Source: HLUCCA09 sp038745585
Lineage (GTDB): Bacteria; Pseudomonadota; Alphaproteobacteria; Rhodobacterales; Rhodobacteraceae
Assembly (NCBI GenBank): GCA_038745585.1
Contig: JBCDLH010000010.1
Span: 62,001-126,000 of the forward strand
Reading direction: 5' to 3'
DNA length: 64,000 nucleotides
The notes below the pieces were generated by a model that did no database searches, was not told the origin of the DNA, and worked only from the letters and a program-made list of their open reading frames with translations. The translations under genes were made by a program, and so were the position numbers. Position 1 is the first letter of the stretch. Every line of letters begins with the position of its first letter. This document shows positions 8,135-16,291 of the stretch, piece by piece.

Positions 8135-9569
8135 TTGGCTCCCCCAAGCGCTCGGCATCGTTCTCAGCGTGACGGCCTACCGCGTCCTCATGCTGGCCTT
8201 TGACAGAACGGACTTGTTCGTCGACGAGGCGCAATACTGGCTTTGGGGGCAGGACCTCGCCTTTGGCTATTATTCCAAGCCGCCGCTCATCGGCTGGGTG
8301 ATCCGCGCGTCGACCGAGCTCGGCGGCTCGGACGCCCTCTTTTGGGTGCGCCTTCCCGCGCCGCTCCTCCATATATTCACGGCGTTGATCCTCGGCTGGG
8401 TCGCGGCCGAGCGCTTTGGGCGCGAGGCGGCGCTCTGGGTAACGGCGCTCTACATTACGCTGCCGATGGTGACGGTCGGATCCTACATGATTTCGACCGA
8501 TACGGTCATGTTCCCCTTGCTGGCCCTCGCCCTCGGGTTCTGGCTCAAGAGCCTCGACCGGGGCGGGTCCGCGGGCCTTTGCTTTGCCGCCGGGCTTTGC
8601 GCGGGGCTTGGGTTTCTGGCAAAATACGCGGCGATCTATGGTCTCATAGGCGCCGGGCTTGCGGCGCTGGCGATGTGGCAGGGCCGGCCTGGATGGCGCC
8701 CCGCTCTGGTTGGGCTGTTGGGCTTTGCCATTGCGATCTCGCCGAACGTGCTCTGGAACCTGGCGAATGGGCTGACAACGCTGCAGCACACGCTCGACAA
8801 TGCCGATTGGGTGCGCGATCCGAGCGCTCGGGCGGGGTTCAACCTTGCGGGGATCGCGGAGTTCTTCTTTGGGCAGTTCGCCGTCTTCGGGCCAGTGCTC
8901 TTCGGCGCGCTCCTCTGGCTCGGCCTGCGGGGCGGCGACGGATCGGACGCGCGACGGCTCCTGCTGTGGTTTTCGCTCCCCATCGTTGCCATTGTCTGCG
9001 TCCAGGCTTTGCTGTCAGAGGCCTACGCGAATTGGGGCGTATTGGCCTATCAGGCGGGGCTGTTGATCGTCGTGCCCTGGCTTTTGACCAAACCACGCGC
9101 CTGGCTCTGGGGCACTCTCGCGCTCCATGGAGCCTTTGCCGCGCTCATCCCGTTTGCTGTCGTGTTTGGCACCGAGTGGCGCGCGGGGCCGGCTAGTCCG
9201 CTGCTTTTGGAGCGGTATCTGGGCCGAAGCGCAATGAGCGCCGACATCCTTGCGCTCGCCGAGGAAAACGGCGGTGTCGTCGTTGCCGATGACCGCGACA
9301 TCCTGGCCGACCTCTTCTACACCGGGCGCGACGCAGCGGTCACAATCTGGGCCGTGCCGAGCCCGGGCCGACCGCCGCATCACTACGCCCAGACCCGCGC
9401 GCTCCCACCCTCGGACGGCCGGATCTTACTCGTGACGCGGCGCGATGCGCCTCCACCCGGCTGCCGCGCGAGAGCCGAGCCTTTGGGCGATCTTGCGCCG
9501 GAAAGCGGAGCATATCGCCGGCGCGCCCAAAGCACATGGATCGTTGATGCCCCATGTCTGCAACCTTGA
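8106..9569 (+). CDS. GT39/ArnT-like membrane glycosyltransferase
   Basis: 487 residues with about ten transmembrane segments in the first 370 and a soluble periplasmic C-terminus. The first periplasmic loop carries FVDEAQYWLWGQD, the Asp-Glu motif of GT39/PMT-2 and ArnT enzymes that binds the lipid-phosphate donor, followed by YYSKPPLIGW, a conserved ArnT-type segment. It probably transfers a sugar from undecaprenyl phosphate to lipid A, a polysaccharide or a protein outside the cytoplasmic membrane; the acceptor is unknown. It overlaps the LABN gene by 29 bp. The start ATG at 8106 is the first in frame and gives the usual N-terminal helix. Confidence 0.9.
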   Translation: MPNAAARPSNWLPQALGIVLSVTAYRVLMLAFDRTDLFVDEAQYWLWGQDLAFGYYSKPPLIGWVIRASTELGGSDALFWVRLPAPLLHIFTALILGWVAAERFGREAALWVTALYITLPMVTVGSYMISTDTVMFPLLALALGFWLKSLDRGGSAGLCFAAGLCAGLGFLAKYAAIYGLIGAGLAALAMWQGRPGWRPALVGLLGFAIAISPNVLWNLANGLTTLQHTLDNADWVRDPSARAGFNLAGIAEFFFGQFAVFGPVLFGALLWLGLRGGDGSDARRLLLWFSLPIVAIVCVQALLSEAYANWGVLAYQAGLLIVVPWLLTKPRAWLWGTLALHGAFAALIPFAVVFGTEWRAGPASPLLLERYLGRSAMSADILALAEENGGVVVADDRDILADLFYTGRDAAVTIWAVPSPGRPPHHYAQTRALPPSDGRILLVTRRDAPPPGCRARAEPLGDLAPESGAYRRRAQSTWIVDAPCLQP

Positions 9570-9677
9570 CATGGTCTATGATGCGGCGATGCCCGAATTC
9601 CTGCCGATCTTTGCGCATGGTCTGTCCTCTGCGCGACGAGCCGTTATAGTCGCGCCGACGGTGGGGAAGGAGCCAAA

Positions 9678-11804
9678 ATGAGACTGCGCGTGCGAAGCTT
9701 GCGGGCTTGCCATTTGGCGACGGCAACCGCAGCCTCGATCACGGCTAGCGCCGCGATACCCCAATCGCTTGAGACCAGCAGCTACACGCTTTATGGGACG
9801 CCCGGCCTCATCGAGATGCCGACAGCAGAGATGGCTCCCGATGCCGAGCTTGGGCTGAGTTTCAGCTTTGGCGCGGACGAGCAGACCCGCAGCACGCTGA
9901 CGTTTCAGATCGCGCCATTCCTCTCGGGTTCGTTCCGCTACGCTCGCCTGCCCGATTTTCAGCCGGACGGAGACGACCTCTTTGATCGGAGCTTCGATTT
10001 GCGTCTGCGGCTCTTGGAGGAGGGCGATTGGTGGCCGGCCGTTGCGCTAGGCTTGCAGGATTTTATCGGCACGGGCGCCTATAGCGGCGAGTACATCGTC
10101 GCGACCAAGTCTTTCGGCGCGGGGGGTCAGATCCGCGTGACAGGCGGGATCGGCTGGGGCCGGTTCGCGAGCGGCAATACGATCGCGCGCGAGGATGCCG
10201 AGCGCGAGACCGACTTTGTCGAAACCGGCGGAACGGCCAATCTCGATCAGCTCTTTACTGGGCCAGTCGGCGCTTTCGGCGGCATATCCTGGCAGGCGAC
10301 CGAGCGACTGCGGTTTTCGGTCGAGTACTCTAGCGACGGCTACGCCACCGAAGAGGAGCGAGATCTCTTCGAGCCCGAGAGCCCGTGGAATTTTGGCGTC
10401 GATTATCGCATCGCGCGCGGAGTCCACCTGTCGGCCGCATCGCTATACGGCACGGATATCGGCGTGCGGCTCTCATTCACGCTCAACCCCAACGATCCGC
10501 CCGCAGGCCCAGGGCTGGAGACGGCGCCGCTGCCTGTCGGGGTGCGGGCGCCGCGTTCCGCTGATGCCCTTGGCTGGTCCGGTGATTGGATCGAGCGGCC
10601 AAACGCGCCGGCGCAATTGCGCAGTGTGATTGCAGATGCGCTCGCCGCGGAGGGGATCGAGGCCGAGGCCATCGCGCTCAGCCGAACGCGCATCGAGCTT
10701 CGCATCAGCAATCGCCGTTGGCCTGCGCAGGCACAGGCCATCGGGCGCACGGCGCGCATCCTCTCTGTGGCCTTGCCTGCCTCAGTCGAGACCTTCCGCA
10801 TTGTTCCAGTGTCAAACGGTGTGCCGAGCGCCGCCATCACGCTGCTCCGGTCCGACGTGGAAGCGCTCGAACACGCACCGGCCCAGGCAGTCATCAACCG
10901 GGTGGTCATCACCGGCGGCGCCGAGGGGCGCCCTGCTGATCTCGTTACGCTTGATCCCTATCCGCGCCTTTCCTGGGGCCTGTCGCCCTATTACGAGCTT
11001 GGTTTCTTCGACGTGGACACGCCTGTCCGGGCCGAGGTCGGCGTCTCGCTGGACGCGGATCTGGAATTCGCTGCGGGCCTCATCGCCTCCGTCGATATCG
11101 AGCAGCCGATTGTGGGCAATCTCGGCGATCTGGCGTTTGATCCAGAGAGCGAAATTCCGGTCGTTCGCTCCGACTTCGCCGACTATCTTGATACCAACGC
11201 CCCACGCCTTCGCCGCCTAACGTTCGCGCATTACGGCCGCCCTTCGGATACGCTCTACTCTCGGGTCACCGCGGGGTATCTTGAGCTGATGTACGCTGGC
11301 GTGTCGGGCGAGGTCCTGTGGAAGCCGGTTGCGTCGCGCCTCGCGCTCGGTGCAGAGCTGAACTATGTCGAAAAGCGAGATCCGGATGACCCGTTCGGCT
11401 TTGACGATTACGACGTCGTGACGGGTCACGTGTCGGCCTACTACGACTTTGGCAACGGCTATTTCGGACAGGTCGATGCGGGGCGTTACCTCGGCGGCGA
11501 CGTCGGCGCCACCTTTGCGTTCGACCGCGCGTTCGACAACGGTTGGCGCGTTGGCGCATTTGCCACGTTTACGGACGTGCCCTTCGATGATTTCGGCGAA
11601 GGGTCCTTCGACAAGGGCATCCGCCTGTCGATCCCGGTTGCGTGGCTCGCCGGACAGCCAACGCGTCGTGCGTCGACCACCGTGCTGCGGCCATTGACGC
11701 GGGACGGCGGGGCGCGCGTCTCCGTTTCGGGGCGCCTCTACGACCGGGTCCGCGACTCCCATCGTCCGCAGATCGAGGCGCGTTCGGGGAGGTTCTGGAA
11801 ATGA
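9678..11804 (+). CDS. YjbH/GfcD-like outer-membrane exopolysaccharide protein
   Basis: 708 residues. The N-terminus looks like a signal peptide, although no lipobox cysteine is evident. The mature part begins with SSYTLYGTPGLIEMPTAEMA, the recognisable YjbH start (short 'G-x-P-G-L-I-x-x-P-x-A' motif), and continues as alternating beta-strands of an outer-membrane barrel to the end (GIRLSIPVAWLAG near the C-terminus). YjbH and GfcD act in secretion of exopolysaccharide or group 4 capsule. A strong ribosome-binding sequence (GGGGAAGGAG) precedes the ATG. The stop overlaps the start of the YjbF-like gene, so the two are coupled, as yjbF/yjbH or gfcB/gfcD homologues usually are, although the order is reversed from E. 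coli. Confidence 0.85.
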   Translation: MRLRVRSLRACHLATATAASITASAAIPQSLETSSYTLYGTPGLIEMPTAEMAPDAELGLSFSFGADEQTRSTLTFQIAPFLSGSFRYARLPDFQPDGDDLFDRSFDLRLRLLEEGDWWPAVALGLQDFIGTGAYSGEYIVATKSFGAGGQIRVTGGIGWGRFASGNTIAREDAERETDFVETGGTANLDQLFTGPVGAFGGISWQATERLRFSVEYSSDGYATEEERDLFEPESPWNFGVDYRIARGVHLSAASLYGTDIGVRLSFTLNPNDPPAGPGLETAPLPVGVRAPRSADALGWSGDWIERPNAPAQLRSVIADALAAEGIEAEAIALSRTRIELRISNRRWPAQAQAIGRTARILSVALPASVETFRIVPVSNGVPSAAITLLRSDVEALEHAPAQAVINRVVITGGAEGRPADLVTLDPYPRLSWGLSPYYELGFFDVDTPVRAEVGVSLDADLEFAAGLIASVDIEQPIVGNLGDLAFDPESEIPVVRSDFADYLDTNAPRLRRLTFAHYGRPSDTLYSRVTAGYLELMYAGVSGEVLWKPVASRLALGAELNYVEKRDPDDPFGFDDYDVVTGHVSAYYDFGNGYFGQVDAGRYLGGDVGATFAFDRAFDNGWRVGAFATFTDVPFDDFGEGSFDKGIRLSIPVAWLAGQPTRRASTTVLRPLTRDGGARVSVSGRLYDRVRDSHRPQIEARSGRFWK

Positions 11805-12505
11805 CCGTTCGCCGTTCGTTGTGCTTGGCGTCCGGGGCATCCGCGCTTCTGCTTGTCACGGCGTGCGGCAACGATCCTGAACGGGAGAGCGACTTTGCGC
11901 TGGCCCAATCGACACTGAGCTCGGCCCTAGGCCCCGCGCTCAGCCGCGGCGCGGGTGCGCCACCGCAGGCCGCGAGCACGCCAGAGGCATTGGCGGCGGT
12001 GTTGCCGCAATTTCCGCCGGGGCCGGTGCTGCGCTTCGAAGTGCCGGAGATCGAGCAATCCGCACTTGCGTTCCAGAGCGCACGGAATGGCGACTACGTG
12101 ACCTTTGCGACCGTAACGGCGCAGACTCTGACGACGCGCGGCGGCATTGTCACGTCGACGCGTGGCTTTGGCTGGGATCTTATGTCATCGGCAACCAACG
12201 GCGCGGCTGACCTCGTGCGCCGCCGCAGCGCAGGCACTGTCGACCGGATCTACCGGCACTTGTCCGCTATGGACGATGAGGTCGAAACGGTCGCTTCCTG
12301 CCGCATCATCCGCGACAGCAGCGAAACGATCACGGTCGCTTCGGGGACGCGGATTGCAACGACGCGGATACGCGAGGCCTGCACAGCGGGGGAGCTCAGC
12401 TTTACCAACCTCTATTGGGTGACATCCAGCGGCACCATCTTCCGCTCCCGGCAATGGGTAAGCCCCGAAGTTGGGTCGCTCGAGATCGAGATCGTTCGCA
12501 ATTGA
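11801..12505 (+). CDS. YjbF/GfcB-like lipoprotein
   Basis: 234 residues. A lipoprotein signal ends in LLLVTACGND with the lipidated Cys at residue 22. The C-terminal half matches the YjbF/GfcB group (TRGFGWDLMSS, then FRSRQWVSPEVGSLEIEIV), in which a conserved GFGxDL stretch is characteristic. It is predicted to sit on the inner leaflet of the outer membrane and work with the YjbH-like barrel in polysaccharide export. The ATG at 11801 overlaps the yjbH-like stop by four bases. A longer start at 11642 would lie wholly inside the barrel gene and would remove the lipoprotein signal from the N-terminus, so it is rejected. No GfcC/YjbG homologue follows. Confidence 0.85.
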   Translation: MTVRRSLCLASGASALLLVTACGNDPERESDFALAQSTLSSALGPALSRGAGAPPQAASTPEALAAVLPQFPPGPVLRFEVPEIEQSALAFQSARNGDYVTFATVTAQTLTTRGGIVTSTRGFGWDLMSSATNGAADLVRRRSAGTVDRIYRHLSAMDDEVETVASCRIIRDSSETITVASGTRIATTRIREACTAGELSFTNLYWVTSSGTIFRSRQWVSPEVGSLEIEIVRN

Positions 12506-12527
12506 AGCCGCTGTCAGGACCGCAGCC

Positions 12528-13565
12528 ATGAGCCGAACGGCGCTCATCACCGGGTCCGCGGGCTTCATCGGCTATCACCTCAGCAAACGGCTGCTTGACG
12601 AGGGATGGCGCGTCATTGGCCTTGACGCGATGACAGAGTATTACGATGTCCGGCTCAAGCGTGCGCGTGTCGCGGCGCTCTCGCCGTCCAACCAATTTAC
12701 TTCGGTAGAAGCCCGCCTGGAAGAGCCGGGACGGGTGGCGGCGCTCTTGGCGGACGAACGACCCGAGATCGTCGTTCATCTCGCGGCGCAAGCGGGGGTG
12801 CGCTACTCAATCGATGCGCCGCGCTCTTATGTCGAGGCCAACTTGATCGGCACCTTCGAGATCCTCGAGGCGACACGCGCCCATCCCCCCGCGCATCTTC
12901 TGATCGCGTCGACCTCATCGGTCTACGGCGCCAACCCGGAGATGCCCTACGCCGAGACGCATAAGGTCGACACTCAGATGTCCTTCTACGCGGCGACGAA
13001 GAAGTCGACAGAGGCGATGGCGCAGACCTATGCGCATCTCTACGGCGTCCCGACGACGATGTTCCGCTTCTTTACCGTCTATGGGCCGTGGGGGCGCCCG
13101 GATATGGCGCTCTTCAAGTTTGTCAGAGCGATCCGCGCGGGGGCCAGCATCGACGTCTACAATCACGGGCGAATGAAGCGGGATTTCACTTACATAGACG
13201 ACCTAATCGAGGCGGTCCGGCGCCTGATCGACGTGTGTCCGCCGGGGCCACACGTCGAGGCAGAGATTGTCCCGGGCGACAGCCTGTCGCCCATTGCACC
13301 GTGGCGCGTGGTTAATCTCGGCAACGATGCGCCGACCGAACTCTCCGCGTTCGTTGCCGCAGTGGAAGACGTGCTCGGCCAGCGCGCGGAACAGCGGCTC
13401 CTTCCGATGCAGCCCGGCGACGTGCTGGACACTTGGGCTGATACGCGGCTCGCTCGTGCTTTAGTCGGACCGCTTCCGCAAACGCCGCTTTCCGAGGGCA
13501 TCGCCCGGTTCATCGATTGGTACGATCAGGTTTACGTGCCGACGTGCAAGGTCGATGGTCGCTAG
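12528..13565 (+). CDS. UDP-glucuronate 4-epimerase (extended SDR)
   Basis: 345 residues. The Rossmann motif GSAGFIG lies at residues 8-14. The catalytic region shows STSSVYGANPEMPYAE and then YAATKKS with the Tyr-x3-Lys pair. MALFKFVRAIRAG followed by NHGRMKRDFTYIDD is characteristic of the epimerases that interconvert UDP-glucuronate and UDP-galacturonate (the Cap1J/LspL group). It would act on the product of the UDP-glucose 6-dehydrogenase encoded at 14184-15488. The ATG at 12528 is chosen because the Rossmann strand starts right after it. It is the third gene of the yjbH-like transcript, 22 bp after the lipoprotein gene. Confidence 0.88.
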   Translation: MSRTALITGSAGFIGYHLSKRLLDEGWRVIGLDAMTEYYDVRLKRARVAALSPSNQFTSVEARLEEPGRVAALLADERPEIVVHLAAQAGVRYSIDAPRSYVEANLIGTFEILEATRAHPPAHLLIASTSSVYGANPEMPYAETHKVDTQMSFYAATKKSTEAMAQTYAHLYGVPTTMFRFFTVYGPWGRPDMALFKFVRAIRAGASIDVYNHGRMKRDFTYIDDLIEAVRRLIDVCPPGPHVEAEIVPGDSLSPIAPWRVVNLGNDAPTELSAFVAAVEDVLGQRAEQRLLPMQPGDVLDTWADTRLARALVGPLPQTPLSEGIARFIDWYDQVYVPTCKVDGR

Positions 13566-13593
13566 GCTCCGTCCACCGACGACAAGACAAACG

Positions 13594-13617
13594 AAAAGCC
13601 CGCGCGCATGCACGGGC
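13594..13617 (-). terminator. Rho-independent terminator of the Asp-tailed small protein gene
   Basis: On the minus strand GCCCGTGC pairs with GCGCGGGC (8 bp including one G-T pair) around the loop ATGC and is followed by TTTT. It lies 29 bp beyond the stop of the gene at 13646-13927. The hairpin may also slow transcripts arriving from the convergent epimerase gene, but there is no good T-run on that strand. Confidence 0.75.
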
Positions 13618-13645
13618 AAATCTTAACGCGCCAGGCAATACAGCC

Positions 13646-13927
13646 TTACTGTGTAACTGTTACGCTCGGCGAGTCGTCGTCATCGTCATCGTCGTCTGCA
13701 AGCGCCGCTGCAGCAACGCCGACGGCAAGAACGCCGCCAGCCGCCAGCGCGGCAGCCGAAACACCGCCTGCAGCCGCGCCAACGCCGAGCCCCAGTGTGC
13801 CCACCGGCGCGATCGGCACAGCGATGTCGTCGTCTTCGGTCCCGGCGGCATCCAGGTTGCCCGCGTAAGCAGCAGACGCTGCCAGCGTTGCGGCGGCCAG
13901 GCCGGCGATGACGGTGCGCGTAAACAT
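13646..13927 (-). CDS. GfcA/YjbE-like small exported protein with poly-Asp tail
   Basis: 93 residues in three parts. First is a signal peptide ending about ASAAYAG. Next is a hydrophobic Gly/Ala/Val helix (GVSAAALAAGGVLAVGVAAA). The C-terminus has eight consecutive Asp followed by SPSVTVTQ. The layout (signal peptide, Gly/Ala-rich hydrophobic span, short polar tail) resembles E. coli GfcA and YjbE, the small first-gene products of the gfc and yjb operons; this is a resemblance of organisation, not a proven homology. It lies beside GfcB- and GfcD-like genes but is transcribed the opposite way, with its own ribosome-binding sequence (GGGAGA) and its own terminator. The Asp run could bind cations or basic partners. 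It could instead be an unrelated small membrane peptide. Confidence 0.75.
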   Translation of the reverse strand: MFTRTVIAGLAAATLAASAAYAGNLDAAGTEDDDIAVPIAPVGTLGLGVGAAAGGVSAAALAAGGVLAVGVAAAALADDDDDDDDSPSVTVTQ

Positions 13928-14183
13928 AGGAAATCTCCCGAAAGGTGTGTCACCCCGTGGGGCATACCAGGACTATGTGCAAATTGCTTGGCGTTCTGCA
14001 ACACGGACTTTCGCTCAATTGCGAGTTCTTGCCACCCGCGCATGCCAAACTGCCACAAGCCCCGCCATTGTGCACCAAACGGGTTGGAGGGTTCGCGCCG
14101 ACGCTGATGGCCGCACATTGACAGAGCCAGTGCGATGGCTCATGCGCAATTTTGATCACGATAGCGGCGCAGATGAGGGTTTG

Positions 14184-15488
14184 ATGCGGATTGCAATGAT
14201 TGGGACAGGCTATGTGGGCCTGGTCTCCGGGGTGTGTTTTTCGGATTTCGGGCACGAGGTCATCTGCGTCGACAAGAACCCGGAGAAGATCGCAATGCTG
14301 GAGCGTGGCGAGGTTCCAATCTTCGAACCAGGCCTCGACATGCTGCTGGCGCGCAACGTCGAAGCGGGGCGGCTATCCTTTACAACCGCGCTGCCCGATG
14401 CGGTCGCGGGAGCCGACGCGATTTTCATCGCGGTGGGGACGCCGACGCGGCGCGGAGACGGCCATGCCGATCTGACCTTTGTCTATGCCGCGGCCGAAGA
14501 AATCGCGCGAGAGCTCACGGACTATGCCGTTATCGTCACGAAATCGACCGTGCCCGTTGGGACCAACCGTGAAGTCGAGCGGCGGATGCGCGCGGCCAAC
14601 TCTGACGCTGTCTTTGACGTTGCTTCAAATCCGGAGTTTCTGCGAGAAGGCGCCGCGATTGACGACTTTATGCGTCCTGACCGCGTCGTTGTCGGCGTAG
14701 AGGCCGAACGCGCCAGAGAGATCATGGGAGATATCTACAAGCCTCTCTTTCTGCGTGACTTTCCAATCGTTTACACCGATCTCGAGTCTGCGGAGATGAT
14801 CAAGTACGCCGCAAACGCGTTCCTGGCGACGAAGATCACCTTTATCAACGAGATTGCAGCCCTGTGTGAGCGGGTCGGCGCCGATGTCAAATCGGTGAGC
14901 CGGGGAATGGGTCTCGACGGCCGGATCGGCAACAAGTTCCTCCATGCCGGGCCCGGCTTTGGCGGCTCGTGCTTTCCCAAGGATACGCGCGCGCTTGCGC
15001 GGATCGGCCAGGATCATTCGGTGCCGCTGGAGATCACCGAGGCGGTCATCCGCGTGAACGAAAGCATCAAGCGGCGAATGATCGACAAGGTGCTCGATCT
15101 TTGCGGCGGCTCGGTCAACGGTAAGACGCTCGCTGTCCTCGGGGTTACGTTCAAACCGAATACGGATGACATGCGCGAGGCGCCCTCGCTGACCATCGTG
15201 CCTGCGCTGGTGGGTGCGGGCGCCCGGGTCCGTGTTGTCGATCCACAGGGCAAGCGCGAGGGCCAGGACTTGCTTCCAGGTGTGACCTGGCATGACGATC
15301 CCTATGCCGCGGCCGAGGGGGCGGATGGGCTTGTCCTGCTGACCGAATGGAACGAGTTCCGCGCGCTTGATCTGGAGCGGCTCGCACGCGCGATGCGCGA
15401 GCCCCGGATGGCCGATCTGCGCAATATCTACCGCGATGCGGATGCGAGCTCAGCTGGCTTTCGCGCATACACAGCCGTCGGCCGCTAG
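14184..15488 (+). CDS. ugd: UDP-glucose 6-dehydrogenase
   Basis: 434 residues, the normal family length. The N-terminal Rossmann motif MRIAMIGTGYVGLVSG and the catalytic segment GFGGSCFPKDTRAL with its nucleophilic Cys are both intact; GVTFKPNTDDMREAPS marks the C-terminal UDP-binding domain. It oxidises UDP-glucose to UDP-glucuronate in the cytoplasm and so supplies the UDP-glucuronate epimerase at 12528-13565. The ATG at 14184 is preceded by GAGGG and places the Rossmann strand at the N-terminus; a longer frame from 13908 would overlap the divergent small gene and is not credible. It is the first gene of a plus-strand run that continues to 18374. Confidence 0.95.
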   Translation: MRIAMIGTGYVGLVSGVCFSDFGHEVICVDKNPEKIAMLERGEVPIFEPGLDMLLARNVEAGRLSFTTALPDAVAGADAIFIAVGTPTRRGDGHADLTFVYAAAEEIARELTDYAVIVTKSTVPVGTNREVERRMRAANSDAVFDVASNPEFLREGAAIDDFMRPDRVVVGVEAERAREIMGDIYKPLFLRDFPIVYTDLESAEMIKYAANAFLATKITFINEIAALCERVGADVKSVSRGMGLDGRIGNKFLHAGPGFGGSCFPKDTRALARIGQDHSVPLEITEAVIRVNESIKRRMIDKVLDLCGGSVNGKTLAVLGVTFKPNTDDMREAPSLTIVPALVGAGARVRVVDPQGKREGQDLLPGVTWHDDPYAAAEGADGLVLLTEWNEFRALDLERLARAMREPRMADLRNIYRDADASSAGFRAYTAVGR

Positions 15489-15497
15489 GTCCGGCCC

Positions 15498-16223
15498 ATG
15501 CGCCGCTCGTCACGCCTGGCCAAACGCGCCTTCGACCTTTTCTTCGGGGTGGTGCTTCTGGTTCCCACCCTGCCGCTGATGGTCTGGACCAGCGCGAGGA
15601 TCCTGCGCCATGACGGCTGGCCGGTGCTCTATGCGGCGGAGCGGATCGGGCAATACGGGCAGCCTTTCGTGCAGTATAAGTTCCGCACGATGGTGCATGC
15701 GGCGGGGCCAGAGCAGGGCGTGTCTGGCGGCGACAAGGCGCACCGGATCACGCCGCTCGGGCACCGGCTGCGCGCAGCGCGGCTCGACGAGCTTCCGCAA
15801 ATGTTCAATGTTTTGAATGGGACGATGTCCTTTGTTGGTCCGCGCCCGCCTGCCCCGCAATACGTCGCGCGCTTTCCAGAGACCTACGCAGATGTTTTGC
15901 AGATGAAGCCGGGGATCACCGGGCTCGCGACCGTGATGTTCCACCTGCATGAGGAATGGCTTCTCAAAGATACGAGCTCGGCAGCCCAGACGGACGACAT
16001 CTACGTTCGTCGCTGCGTGCCGCGTAAGGCGATGCTCGACCGGCTCTATGCCAAGAGCTGGTCGATGCGGCTCGATCTCTATTTGATCTACCTCACCCTT
16101 GGAAAAGGCTTTCGCTGGCCCGGTCCCCGGCTCGACCGGATGCGCCGGCGTGCCGTGCGCGCGCGCGCGCCCGAACAGGGGGAACCCGCCCGGCCCCGCC
16201 GTGCGCTGCCCACCTCCGGTTGA
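15498..16223 (+). CDS. Polysaccharide-initiating sugar transferase (WcaJ/WbaP C-terminal type)
   Basis: 241 residues. KRAFDLFFGVVLLVPTLPLM is the single membrane hairpin of the monotopic phosphoglycosyl transferases; KFRTMV, the Asp-Glu pair in RAARLDELPQMFNVL, and MSFVGPRPPAPQYV are the family signatures. It would transfer a sugar-1-phosphate to undecaprenyl phosphate as the first step of repeat-unit assembly. It lacks the extra N-terminal membrane domain of full-length WbaP. The C-terminal 40 residues are Arg/Pro-rich and unlike the family. It starts 9 bp after ugd, and its stop region overlaps an alternative upstream start of the export lipoprotein gene. Confidence 0.92.
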   Translation: MRRSSRLAKRAFDLFFGVVLLVPTLPLMVWTSARILRHDGWPVLYAAERIGQYGQPFVQYKFRTMVHAAGPEQGVSGGDKAHRITPLGHRLRAARLDELPQMFNVLNGTMSFVGPRPPAPQYVARFPETYADVLQMKPGITGLATVMFHLHEEWLLKDTSSAAQTDDIYVRRCVPRKAMLDRLYAKSWSMRLDLYLIYLTLGKGFRWPGPRLDRMRRRAVRARAPEQGEPARPRRALPTSG

Positions 16224-16291
16224 CCCTCCGCAGGACCCGTGGCTTATGGGCTCGGGGCGCGCTGCGCGCTTCTCAATCCTGCGGGGAACGT

